NCBI RefSeq assembly: GCF_000772045.1
Contig: NZ_CP009754.1
Coordinates: 2,108,001 to 2,172,000, forward strand
Length of the DNA stretch: 64,000 nucleotides
Direction: 5' to 3'
Origin: Streptomyces sp. CCM_MD2014
Lineage (GTDB): Bacteria > Actinomycetota > Actinomycetes > Streptomycetales > Streptomycetaceae
Numbering within the stretch: the first letter of the stretch is position 1; each line of letters starts with the position of its first letter. Shown in pieces: positions 43,602 through 51,818 of the stretch. Both the position numbers and the translations under genes were made by a program. The notes below the pieces were generated by a model. That model was not told where the DNA came from. It saw only the letters and a list, made by a program, of their open reading frames with translations, and did no database searches.

Positions 43602-44729
43602 TCAGCTCTCCGGCAGACGATCCCAGTCGGACAGGGTGAGCCCGGGTTCCGGCCGCTGCCTGTTCACCAGGACGGCGCCGTCCGCGCGGACCGTCGCCAC
43701 GACGATCCGGCCATGCCCGTCCAGCGCCAGCGCCGGGGTGCCGACACAGGTCACCCCGGTGTCGGTCCACCACAGACCACCGGACTCCGCGCCGGTACCG
43801 CACACACCGAGCACGGCTGTTCCGGTACGTCCCTGGTGGGCCAGGACAGTGCAGTCGTAACCGTCGAAGGGGGTGCGGAGCGCGGCATGGGGCCCCTCCC
43901 CCGGAGCACCGCCCGCGGGAAATGCCCACTCGCCGGGCCGCTGCGCGTAGACACCCGTGCCGCTCCGCTCGGACCAGTAAGCGGTGAACACACCGGGAGA
44001 GGTCTCGAGGAGCGCCGTCGATCCGGGTGCGGGAGCGGGCGTCAGGTCCTGGGCCCGGCGCAGATCCGCCCCAGGTTCCGTCTGAACCCAGCGCATGACC
44101 GAGCGGTGCCCCGGCGCGAGGACCTCGACCAGGCCGGCTGAGTTCGCCGCAGCGCTCAGACCGCCGGCGACCGCGCCACCGCGCAGGTCCTTCCAGGCCT
44201 CCCAGGCGCCGCTCCTGGCTTCACGCCGCAGCATGACCCCGCCGGGGCCGCCAGAGACGAACACGTAAACCGTGCCCTGTCCGTCGACGGCAGCGGTCGG
44301 CGCGCCGACTGTCGCCGCGCCCCTCGGGTCGCGGTACGGGTTGCCGAGGGAACGCCAGTCGCCCAACGTCCGCCCCGACTGGTACTGCACGGCGTAGACC
44401 AGGTCGACCTTCGTCCCGTCCCCGCCCAGCCGCTCCCTGCGCCCGAGGAAGTGCACGTACCGGTTGGCTCCTTGGACCACGGCGAGATCGGTCAGGCCCT
44501 CGACGGGAAAGAAGTCCGGCCCACTCCAGTGGCCACTGCCGACCCCGGTCTCGGTCCAGCGGCGGACACCGCCGCCGGCAAGCGCGTAGACGCTGAGGCG
44601 GTCGTCGTTCCCACGCAGCAGCCAAGAACCCGTGGCCGCCGCCGACACGGACACGCGCTGGGGCCGCACCTCGGCAGCGACACCGGATCGGGACCCCCGG
44701 TCCACCGCCTGCGCACCTCTGCCGCGCAT
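43602..44729 (-). CDS. Propeller-like (PLL/FG-GAP-type) hypothetical protein
   Basis: 375 aa. Repeating blades with W-rich motifs such as SWLLRGNDDRLSVYAL, GDWRSLGNPY, GAWEAWKDLRGG, GLWWTDTG and DWDRLPES point to a beta-propeller of the PLL-like lectin or sialidase-like type. No signal peptide or lipobox is seen, though the first 35 residues are Arg/Ala-rich. It is a clear paralogue of the gene at 46231-47259 (shared DGYDCTVLAHQ / DGHDCTLLAQR). The two flank the LCP gene, hinting at a role in wall glycopolymer handling, but I do not know the function. Start ATG with an AGGGGCGG ribosome site. Confidence 0.7.
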   Translation of the reverse strand: MRGRGAQAVDRGSRSGVAAEVRPQRVSVSAAATGSWLLRGNDDRLSVYALAGGGVRRWTETGVGSGHWSGPDFFPVEGLTDLAVVQGANRYVHFLGRRERLGGDGTKVDLVYAVQYQSGRTLGDWRSLGNPYRDPRGAATVGAPTAAVDGQGTVYVFVSGGPGGVMLRREARSGAWEAWKDLRGGAVAGGLSAAANSAGLVEVLAPGHRSVMRWVQTEPGADLRRAQDLTPAPAPGSTALLETSPGVFTAYWSERSGTGVYAQRPGEWAFPAGGAPGEGPHAALRTPFDGYDCTVLAHQGRTGTAVLGVCGTGAESGGLWWTDTGVTCVGTPALALDGHGRIVVATVRADGAVLVNRQRPEPGLTLSDWDRLPES

Positions 44730-45069
44730 GTGTGCCGCCCCTTCCTACGCCGGGCCTGGTGTCCACAGATGACTCCAGAATTCGCCACATCATACGCACG
44801 CCCGAACAGGTGTCCCAGTGCTCCGGCGGCAGTGCACCAGCCTCGGACAAGGGCTCGGGCAACGCGCGCCGGAGCGGCGGAGACGCGTCGAGACCGGCCG
44901 CTCCGGCATGCGCGCGGGGGTACACAACCGGGCACATCGCTCGTACACGTACTCGACCGCATGTCTATAGTTCATTGCCAACCAAGCGTCAGCCGAGCAG
45001 CACCGACCCGGCCCCTCACGGGAGCGGCCGCTGCCCTTGCCCTCTGGGCACGAGTTGCGAGGACCCGCC
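44730..45069. other. 340-nt divergent control region
   Basis: No gene is seen. It separates the propeller-like gene from the LCP gene and must hold promoters for both. The clearest element is TATAGT at 44966-44971, a good -10 for the LCP gene; no clear -35 lies at the right distance. Confidence 0.5.
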
Positions 45070-46170
45070 GTGAGCCACGACCTGAGCACCCCTGTGCCGC
45101 CTGCCCGTCATTCACCGCCCGACGGGCGCGGGAGCCGTAGAGCCGTGAAAAAGAAGCGCCGCACAGGCCGGAACATCCTGATCGGCCTCGCCGTACTCGT
45201 CGTCGCCGCCGGTGGCACCGCCTACTGGCTCTACAGCGACCTCAACGGCAACATCAACGGCGTCGACATCGACGAGGCCATCGGCAAGGACCGCCCGGAG
45301 AAACTGCCCACCTCCGGGCAGAACATCCTGATCCTCGGCTCCGACTCACGCGCCGGCGACAACGCAGAGCTGAACACCGGCAAGGTCGCGGGGGCCCGTT
45401 CGGACACAGCGCTGGTGATGCACATCCCGGAGGGGCGCAAGGAGGCCGTCGCCGTCAGCATTCCGCGGGACACCCTGGTGACCCGGCCCGAGTGCACCAA
45501 GCCGGACGGCACCGAGGTGGGCTCTGCCGAGCGTGTGATGTTCAACTCGGTTTACTCACAGGTCGGGCCGGCCTGCGTGGTCAAGACGGTGGAGAAGATG
45601 TCCGGGGTCCGCATGGACCACTACGTGGAGATCGACTTCGCGGGCTTCAAGGACCTGGTGGACGCGATAGGCGGCGTCACCGTCACCGTCGACCAGGACA
45701 TTCACGACAAGTCCAGCGGGCTCGACCTGACCGCCGGCACCCACAAGCTGAACGGGACGGATTCACTGGCCTTCGTGCGTACGCGGCACGGCGTCGGTGA
45801 CGGCAGCGACCTCGGCCGAATCGGCCTCCAGCAGGAGTTCATGATCGCCCTGCTGAGCGAGATCAAGAAGCAGGACCTGCTGGGCAGCCCGACCAAGACG
45901 TACAAGATCGCCGACACGCTCACCGCGGCCCTGACCACTGACTCCGAACTCGCCTCGCTCACCGCCCTGGCGGACTTCGGCCGCAGCCTGAACGGGGTCG
46001 ACCCGTCCACCATGGAGACGATCATGCTCCCGGTGGCGTACGACAAGATCGACCCGAACCGGGTGGTGGCAGCCGAGCCGCAGGCGTCCACGCTGTGGAA
46101 GGCGATCCGCAGCGACGACGAGATCCCGGAGTCGGCGAAGAAGTCCCCTGCGGGCGGCAAGACCTCCTGA
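45070..46170 (+). CDS. LytR-CpsA-Psr (LCP) family wall-polymer ligase
   Basis: 366 aa type II membrane protein. A basic cytoplasmic tail (AVKKKRRTGRN) precedes one transmembrane helix (ILIGLAVLVVAAGGTAYWLY, near residues 45-64). The extracellular LCP domain has the family's key charged positions: ILILGSDSRAGD, GARSDTALVMHI (Arg/Asp pair), VSIPRDTLV, VEIDFAGFKDLVDAIGGV and FVRTRHGVGDGSDLGRIGLQQEF. LCP enzymes transfer lipid-linked glycopolymers onto peptidoglycan. Its location 1.5 kb from the Stealth/glycosyltransferase operon suggests it attaches the polymer made there (inference). GTG start with GAGGAC upstream. Confidence 0.92.
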   Translation: MSHDLSTPVPPARHSPPDGRGSRRAVKKKRRTGRNILIGLAVLVVAAGGTAYWLYSDLNGNINGVDIDEAIGKDRPEKLPTSGQNILILGSDSRAGDNAELNTGKVAGARSDTALVMHIPEGRKEAVAVSIPRDTLVTRPECTKPDGTEVGSAERVMFNSVYSQVGPACVVKTVEKMSGVRMDHYVEIDFAGFKDLVDAIGGVTVTVDQDIHDKSSGLDLTAGTHKLNGTDSLAFVRTRHGVGDGSDLGRIGLQQEFMIALLSEIKKQDLLGSPTKTYKIADTLTAALTTDSELASLTALADFGRSLNGVDPSTMETIMLPVAYDKIDPNRVVAAEPQASTLWKAIRSDDEIPESAKKSPAGGKTS

Positions 46171-46230
46171 CGCGTCACCCCCGGGGCGCACCCCGCGGAT
46201 TCTCCTCCAGGGCGCGCCGGTGCGGTCGCC

Positions 46231-47259
46231 TCAGACCCCCTCCCAAGCCCCCAGCGCCAACCCCGCCTCGTCCCTCCGTCGGCTCAGCAGCAGCTGTCCG
46301 CTCGACGGGGACAGGGACGCCGCCACCAGGCGGCCGTCGGCGTCCAGGGTCAGGGAGACGGTCGCGTCGGGGGGCAGGGCGGGGCCCGACTCGGTCCAGG
46401 TCGCGCCCATCTCCTCCAGTTCCGAGGGGTACGCGGCGAAGGCGACGCGGCCGCTGCCCGTCGCGCGCTGGGCGAGCAGCGTGCAGTCGTGGCCGTCTAT
46501 GACGGTGCGGACGGCGGACACGGGGCCGGGGCCCGCGGCGGGTGCCAGGGGTACGGGCTTGCCGCCGGGGCGCCAGGCGCACAGCTCACCGGTGCCGGCG
46601 TCGGTGTAGAAGACCGTGGTGTGCTCCGCGGAGGTCGCCAGGGCGCGCAGGGTGCCCGGGCGGACCGCCGCGTCGATGCGCTCCCCCAGGACCGGACGCG
46701 CGCCCGGCTTGTCCTGGCGCCAGTGCAGGATGCCGCCCTCGACGGGCGCGTACGCCTCGACCAGGCCGGAGTCGGCCGTCACGGCGGTCGGCGACTCCTG
46801 GACGCCGCGGCCCTTCAGGTCCCGCCAGGGCTCCCAGCCGCCCTTCTCCTGCTGGGCCACCATGCTCAGGCCGCCGCCCCCGTTGCGGACGAAGACGTGG
46901 GCGCGGCCCTGGGCGTCGACCGCGACGGCGGGGGTCCCGGTGCGGTCGCCCTGCTTGTTGGGGTGGCCGGCGGGCTGCCAGTCCAGGGGCGCGAGCAGCG
47001 GCCGGAAGTGCGTGGTGTGCACGAGGGTGCAGCGGCCGGCGCCGGTGGAGCGCCAGGCGGCCAGGTGGGTGTAGCCGTCCGGCCCCCGGCCGACGGCGAG
47101 GCCGCCGTCCGGGCGCAGTTCCTGGTCGCCGCCGATGCGGCGCGGGGCCTCCCAGCGCCCGGCCGGGGCACGTTCGGCGCGCCACAGGGCGGCGTCGTTC
47201 GACGGGAGGTAGACACTGAGGCGGCCGTCTCGGCCGGTAAGAAGCCAGTCGCCATTCAC
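46231..47259 (-). CDS. Propeller-like hypothetical protein, paralogue of the 43602-44729 gene
   Basis: 342 aa. Five or so repeated blades are suggested by DWLLTGRDGRLSVYLPS, RWEAPRRIGG, GWEPWRDLKGRG, GATWTESGPAL and the final ALGAWEGV. It aligns along its whole length with the protein at 43602-44729 but lacks that protein's 35-residue N-terminal extension. No export signal. Function unknown; possibly carbohydrate binding, by fold analogy. The GTG start is preceded 6 nt upstream by TAGAGT, indicating a leaderless message. Convergent with the LCP gene. Confidence 0.7.
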   Translation of the reverse strand: MNGDWLLTGRDGRLSVYLPSNDAALWRAERAPAGRWEAPRRIGGDQELRPDGGLAVGRGPDGYTHLAAWRSTGAGRCTLVHTTHFRPLLAPLDWQPAGHPNKQGDRTGTPAVAVDAQGRAHVFVRNGGGGLSMVAQQEKGGWEPWRDLKGRGVQESPTAVTADSGLVEAYAPVEGGILHWRQDKPGARPVLGERIDAAVRPGTLRALATSAEHTTVFYTDAGTGELCAWRPGGKPVPLAPAAGPGPVSAVRTVIDGHDCTLLAQRATGSGRVAFAAYPSELEEMGATWTESGPALPPDATVSLTLDADGRLVAASLSPSSGQLLLSRRRDEAGLALGAWEGV

Positions 47260-47265
47260 CGGATC

Positions 47266-47271
47266 ACTCTA
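47266..47271 (-). promoter_or_regulatory. Putative -10 box of a leaderless promoter
   Basis: On the minus strand TAGAGT ends 6 nt before the GTG of the propeller-like gene. Confidence 0.45.
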
Positions 47272-47352
47272 AGCGGGGCCGTGGGCTCCGCGTCGGTCGG
47301 GTACGGCCGTCACCGTGCCCAGGGGGCGACGGGGCCGTGCGAACCTGGCGGG

Positions 47353-47730
47353 ATGGAAGACGACGTGCCTGTGCTCGTGATCGTCGACGCCGCGAACGTC
47401 GTCGGCTCGGTGCCCGACGGCTGGTGGCGGGACCGGCGTGGGGCGGCGGAGCGGTTGCGGGACCGGCTGGCGGCGGACGGGGTGCCGGGGCGGGCGGGGC
47501 CGGTGGAGGTCGTGCTCGTGGTCGAGGGCGCGGCCCGCGGGGTGGAGTCCGTGCCCGGCGTACGGGTCGAGTCGGCGCCCGGCAGCGGGGACGACCACAT
47601 GGTCGGGCTGGTCGCGCGGGCGGCGGGCGAGCGCGCCGTCCTGGTGGTGACCGCCGACCGTGAACTGCGCCGCCGGGTGACGGAGCTGGGGGCGGAGGTG
47701 GCGGGGCCGAGGACGGTGCGGCCCGGGTGA
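47353..47730 (+). CDS. Small PIN/NYN-like nuclease-fold protein
   Basis: 125 aa. The pattern LVIVDAANVVGSVPDGWWRDR (first Asp), GSGDDHMVGLVARAAG (central acidic pair) and AVLVVTADRELRRRV (T-x-D near the end) is that of NYN/YacP-like PIN domains, single-domain metal-dependent RNases. Old Streptomyces annotations call relatives NTP pyrophosphohydrolase, which the residues do not support. Target RNA unknown and there is no antitoxin-like gene beside it, so it is not obviously a toxin. The start ATG has GAACCT 6 nt upstream and no ribosome site. It diverges from the propeller-like gene at 46231-47259. Confidence 0.65.
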   Translation: MEDDVPVLVIVDAANVVGSVPDGWWRDRRGAAERLRDRLAADGVPGRAGPVEVVLVVEGAARGVESVPGVRVESAPGSGDDHMVGLVARAAGERAVLVVTADRELRRRVTELGAEVAGPRTVRPG

Positions 47731-47802
47731 GGGCCGGCCGCGTACGGCGCAGGGGCCACGCACTCGCGTGAGTACGTGGCCCCGGCCCGGTGAGACGACG
47801 GG

Positions 47803-49314
47803 CTACGGGCCGTTCGGCGCGGACGGCTCCGCCGGGGCCTCCTCGCCGCGGCCCAGGCGGCTGTGGGTGCGGCCGTAGAGGAAGTACACGACGAATCCGA
47901 TCGCCATCCAGATGCCGAACCGGACCCAGGTCTCGGCCGGCAGGTTCAGCATCAGCCACAGGGACGCGGCCACGGAGACGATGGGCAGCAGCGGGACCAG
48001 CGGGGTGCGGAAGGCGCGGGGCAGGTCGGGCCGGGTCTTGCGCAGGATGATGACGCTGATCGCGACGACCACGAAGGCGAAGAGCGTACCGATGTTCACC
48101 AGCTCGGCCAGCTCGCTGAGGCTGGTGAAGCCGGCGACGATCGCGATGACGACGCCGAGCAGGATGGTCGGCCGGTAGGGGGTGCGGAACTTCGGGTGGA
48201 CGTGGGAGAAGAAGCGCGGCAGCAGTCCGTCGCGGCTCATCGCGAAGAAGACCCGGCTCTGGCCGAGGAGCAGGATCATGCAGACCGTGGTCAGGCCGAC
48301 CGCGGCGCCGAAGCTGATGACGCCCGAGAAGAAGGGGTGTCCGGTGGCCTTGAACGCGTCGGCCAGCGGGGCGTCCACCGAGAGCTTGGTGTAGTGCTGC
48401 ATGCCGGTGACGACGATGGAGACGCCGACGTACAGGAGGGTGCAGATGATCAGGGAGCCGAGGATGCCGCGCGGCATGTCGCGCTGCGGGTTCCTGGTCT
48501 CCTCGGCGGCGGTCGCGACGATGTCGAAGCCGATGAAGGCGAAGAAGACGACCGAGGCGGCCGTGAAGATGCCCATCACGCCGAAGTTGGACGGCGCCCA
48601 TCCGAACATCAGCTGGATGAGGGGTGAGTGCAGCCCCCCGCCCGCCTCGACGGGCTGCGACTCGGGGATGAAGGGGTCGTAGTTGGCGCCCTTGATGAAG
48701 AAGGCCCCGGCGATGATCACGATGAGGACGACCGCCACCTTGATGGCGACGACGAGCGAGGTGATGCGTGCCGACAGCTTCATGCCGAGCACGAGGATGG
48801 CGGTGAGCACCAGGACCAGCGCGGCGGCGAGGATGTCGAAGCCGAAGCCCTCGGCGCCGTCCCTGCCGCCCAGCTCGGCGGGCATGTGCCAGCCCGCGTT
48901 GTCCATCAGTGAGCGGATGTAGCCCGACCAGCCGACGGCGACCACCGCCGTGCCGAGCGCGAACTCCAGGACCAGGTCCCAGCCGATGATCCAGGCGGGC
49001 AGTTCGCCCAGGGAGGCGTAGGAGAAGGTGTACGCGGAGCCGGCCACGGGGACGGTGGAGGCGAACTCGGCGTAGCACAGCGCGGCGAGCGCGCAGACGA
49101 CGCCGGCGACGACGAACGCCAGAGCCGTGGCGGGGCCGGCGTTGTCCTTGGCGACGGTGCCGGTCAGCACGAAGATGCCGGTGCCGATGACGACGCCGAT
49201 ACCGAAGACGGTCAGGTCCAGTGCCGACAGGGATTTCTTGAGCGCGTGCTCCGGTTCCTCCGTGTCCTGGATGGACTGCTCGATCTTCTTGGTCCTGAAG
49301 AGGGTGTTGCTCAC
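47803..49314 (-). CDS. APC-family cationic amino-acid permease
   Basis: 503 aa, about 12-14 transmembrane spans. The APC substrate-binding helix-1 motif is VFGIGVVIGTGIFVLTGTVA; other family features are AGSAYTFSYASLGELPAWIIGWDLVLEFALG and FFAFIGFDIVATAAEETRNPQRDMP, which place it in the cationic amino acid transporter (CAT/YfnA-like) group. It imports basic or other amino acids by proton symport or exchange. GTG at 49314 has a GGGAGG ribosome site. The acidic C-terminal tail is cytoplasmic. Monocistronic, downstream of the dxs terminator. Confidence 0.9.
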   Translation of the reverse strand: MSNTLFRTKKIEQSIQDTEEPEHALKKSLSALDLTVFGIGVVIGTGIFVLTGTVAKDNAGPATALAFVVAGVVCALAALCYAEFASTVPVAGSAYTFSYASLGELPAWIIGWDLVLEFALGTAVVAVGWSGYIRSLMDNAGWHMPAELGGRDGAEGFGFDILAAALVLVLTAILVLGMKLSARITSLVVAIKVAVVLIVIIAGAFFIKGANYDPFIPESQPVEAGGGLHSPLIQLMFGWAPSNFGVMGIFTAASVVFFAFIGFDIVATAAEETRNPQRDMPRGILGSLIICTLLYVGVSIVVTGMQHYTKLSVDAPLADAFKATGHPFFSGVISFGAAVGLTTVCMILLLGQSRVFFAMSRDGLLPRFFSHVHPKFRTPYRPTILLGVVIAIVAGFTSLSELAELVNIGTLFAFVVVAISVIILRKTRPDLPRAFRTPLVPLLPIVSVAASLWLMLNLPAETWVRFGIWMAIGFVVYFLYGRTHSRLGRGEEAPAEPSAPNGP

Positions 49315-49394
49315 GGGGACCTCCCACGCTTGTCGTCCTCGACATGATCGAGAGGGGGCGTACTGCGTATGCCCCGGCGTGGGCGATTTCACGC

Positions 49395-49442
49395 GGATGG
49401 GCCGGTTGCACCACTGCAACGAGTGGTGCCACCGGCCCATCC
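49395..49442 (-). terminator. Hairpin terminator of dxs
   Basis: A 21-bp stem with one mismatch (49395-49415 and 49422-49442) and a 6-nt GCAACG loop begins 19 nt after the dxs stop codon on the minus strand. Confidence 0.8.
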
Positions 49443-49461
49443 GGAGGACTGCGCAGGCGCG

Positions 49462-51390
49462 TCAGTCGCGCGCGGCCTCCACCTGGTCCACTCCGGCGCC
49501 CGTGCGGTCGTACCGGCCGTCGAGCTTGGCGACCAGGCCGGTGACCTGGCGCGCGATGTCGGGCGCGGTGAGCCCGATCTCGGCCAGGACCTCGGCGCGG
49601 GAGGCGTGGTCGAGGAAGCGGGGCGGGATGCCGAAGTCGCGCAGCGGCACGTCGACGCCGGCGTCGCGCAGGGCCTGGGCGACGGCGGAGCCGACGCCGC
49701 CGACGCGGGAGTTGTCCTCGACGGTGACGACCACGCGGTGGCGCTCGGCGAGCGGTGCCATGGCCTCGTCGACGGGCTTGACCCAGCGGGGGTCGACGAC
49801 GGTGGTGGAGATGCCCTGCTTGTTCAGCAGGTCGGCGACCTCCAGGCACATCGGCGCGAGGGCGCCGACGGAGACCAGGAGCACGTCGGGGGTCTCGGTG
49901 CCGGGGGCGCGCAGCACGTCCATGCCGCCGACGCGGCCGACGGCGGGTACGGCGGGGCCGACGGCGCCCTTGGAGAAGCGGACCACGGTCGGCGCGTCGT
50001 CCACCTCGACGGCCTCGCGGAGCTGGGCGCGGACCTGGTCGGCGTCGCGCGGGGCGGCCAGGCGCAGGCCGGGGACGACCTGGAGGATCGACATGTCCCA
50101 CATGCCGTTGTGGGAGGCGCCGTCGGTGCCGGTGACGCCGGCCCGGTCCAGGACGAAGGTCACGCCGCACTTGTGCAGGGCGACGTCCATGAGGACCTGG
50201 TCGAAGGCGCGGTTGAGGAAGGTGGCGTAGACGGCGAAGACCGGGTGGACGCCGCCGTGGGCGAGGCCGGCCGCGGAGACGGCCCCGTGCTGCTCGGCGA
50301 TGCCGACGTCGTAGACGCGGTCGGGGAAGGCCTTGGCGAACTTGTCGAGGCCGACCGGTTGGAGCATGGCGGCCGTGATGGCGACCACGTCCTCGCGCTC
50401 CTTGCCGAGCTTGAGCATCTCGTCGCCGAAGACGGACGTCCAGTCGGCGCCGGAGGTGGAGATGGGCAGGCCGGTGTCGGGGTGGATCTTGCCGACGGCG
50501 TGGAAGCGGTCGGCCTCGTCCTGGAGGGCGGGCTGGTAGCCGCGGCCCTTCTCGGTGAGGCAGTGCACGATGACCGGGCCGCCGAAGCGCTTGGCGCGGG
50601 TGAGCGCGGATTCCAGGGCCTCGAGGTCGTGGCCGTCGATCGGGCCGACGTACTTGAGGCCGAGGTCCTCGAACATGCCCTGCGGGGCGATGAAGTCCTT
50701 CAGGCCCTTCTTGGCGCCGTGCAGGGTGTCGTAGAGCGGGCGGCCGACGACCGGGGTGCGCTCCAGGACCTCCTTGGTGCGGGCCAGGAAGCGCTCGTAG
50801 CCGTCGGTGGTGCGCAGGGTCGCCAGGTGGTTGGCGAGGCCGCCGATGGTCGGGGCGTAGGAGCGCTCGTTGTCGTTGACGACGATGACCAGGGGGCGGT
50901 CCTTGGCGGCGGCGATGTTGTTCAGCGCCTCCCAGGCCATGCCGCCGGTGAGGGCACCGTCGCCGATGACGGCGACGACGTGGTCGTCGCGGTCGAGGAC
51001 CTGGTTGGCCTTGGCGATGCCGTCGGCCCAGCCGAGGACGGTGGAGGCGTGGCTGTTCTCGATGACGTCGTGCTCGGACTCGGCCTGCGAGGGGTAGCCG
51101 GACAGGCCGCCCTTCATCTTGAGCCTGGAGAAGTCCTGGCGGCCGGTGAGCAGCTTGTGCACGTAGGACTGGTGGCCCGTGTCCCAGAGCACCTTGTCCT
51201 TCGGCGAGTCGAAGACCCGGTGCAGGGCGAGGGTGAGTTCCACCACGCCGAGGTTGGGGCCGAGGTGGCCGCCGGTCTTGGAGACGGCGTCGACGAGGAA
51301 GGTACGGATCTCCTCGGCCAGCTGAGTCAGCTCTTCCAGGCTGAGCCGGTCCAGATCGCGCGGTCCCGTGATGCGGGTCAGCAGCGGCAC
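49462..51390 (-). CDS. dxs: 1-deoxy-D-xylulose-5-phosphate synthase
   Basis: 642 aa thiamine-diphosphate enzyme joining pyruvate and glyceraldehyde 3-phosphate, the first step of the MEP isoprenoid pathway. The TPP motif is [22 protein letters not shown] near residue 150; the transketolase-like start shows [17 protein letters not shown] and [17 protein letters not shown] with catalytic His; the pyrimidine-domain has [26 protein letters not shown] and the C-terminal third [16 protein letters not shown] and [19 protein letters not shown] start with GGAGG at proper distance. Full family length. Confidence 0.96.
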   Translation of the reverse strand: MPLLTRITGPRDLDRLSLEELTQLAEEIRTFLVDAVSKTGGHLGPNLGVVELTLALHRVFDSPKDKVLWDTGHQSYVHKLLTGRQDFSRLKMKGGLSGYPSQAESEHDVIENSHASTVLGWADGIAKANQVLDRDDHVVAVIGDGALTGGMAWEALNNIAAAKDRPLVIVVNDNERSYAPTIGGLANHLATLRTTDGYERFLARTKEVLERTPVVGRPLYDTLHGAKKGLKDFIAPQGMFEDLGLKYVGPIDGHDLEALESALTRAKRFGGPVIVHCLTEKGRGYQPALQDEADRFHAVGKIHPDTGLPISTSGADWTSVFGDEMLKLGKEREDVVAITAAMLQPVGLDKFAKAFPDRVYDVGIAEQHGAVSAAGLAHGGVHPVFAVYATFLNRAFDQVLMDVALHKCGVTFVLDRAGVTGTDGASHNGMWDMSILQVVPGLRLAAPRDADQVRAQLREAVEVDDAPTVVRFSKGAVGPAVPAVGRVGGMDVLRAPGTETPDVLLVSVGALAPMCLEVADLLNKQGISTTVVDPRWVKPVDEAMAPLAERHRVVVTVEDNSRVGGVGSAVAQALRDAGVDVPLRDFGIPPRFLDHASRAEVLAEIGLTAPDIARQVTGLVAKLDGRYDRTGAGVDQVEAARD

Positions 51391-51818
51391 CCGTGCCTCC
51401 TTGCAGTAGAGCTGTTGCCGGGCTCGTCGAGTCTAATGTTCCGCTCCGGCGGAACGTGTCCGGGCGGTGCGTCGTACGTCACGCGTTCGGCCTTACCCAG
51501 GGGCGGGCCGTTCTACGTCTTTCCGGTCCGGGTCTTCCCCGTTTGCGTCCTCCGCGCCTTCCCCTCCGCCTCCCCGGGTCTTTCCCGGGTGCGCCGCCGA
51601 TCACGTCGCCTCCGGCTTGGGGACACCTTTACCCGGGTGGTCCAGTTCCCCGGGCGCGCGGTGTCCAGGCCCGGCGACGCCCGGCCCGGCCAATTGGTCT
51701 AGTCCCATTCTGGTCCAGACCATTGCGGCCCCCGGTGCTCCGACGATATCCCCGTACCCGGCAACACCCCAGCACAGCACGGGAATCGACGTTCCACCCC
51801 ACACACACCGGGACTGAC
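51391..51818. other. 428-nt divergent control region of dxs and chitinase
   Basis: No gene is seen. The half near the chitinase carries two DasR-like boxes (listed separately). Upstream frames over this stretch are low-complexity and rejected. No clear promoter for dxs could be assigned. Confidence 0.5.
51695..51722. promoter_or_regulatory. Paired DasR-type operators in the chitinase promoter
   Basis: TGGTCTAGTCCC (51695-51706) and TGGTCCAGACCA (51711-51722) match the dre core TGGTCTAGACCA at 10 and 11 of 12 positions, 16 bp apart. Such paired 12-bp elements are the known direct repeats of Streptomyces chitinase promoters. They lie about 100 nt before the start codon. Confidence 0.7.

Noticed and set aside
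47353..47730. Toxin of a toxin-antitoxin pair (PIN-type)
   Set aside because: No small antitoxin gene lies next to it and the domain pattern fits NYN/YacP-like proteins better than VapC.
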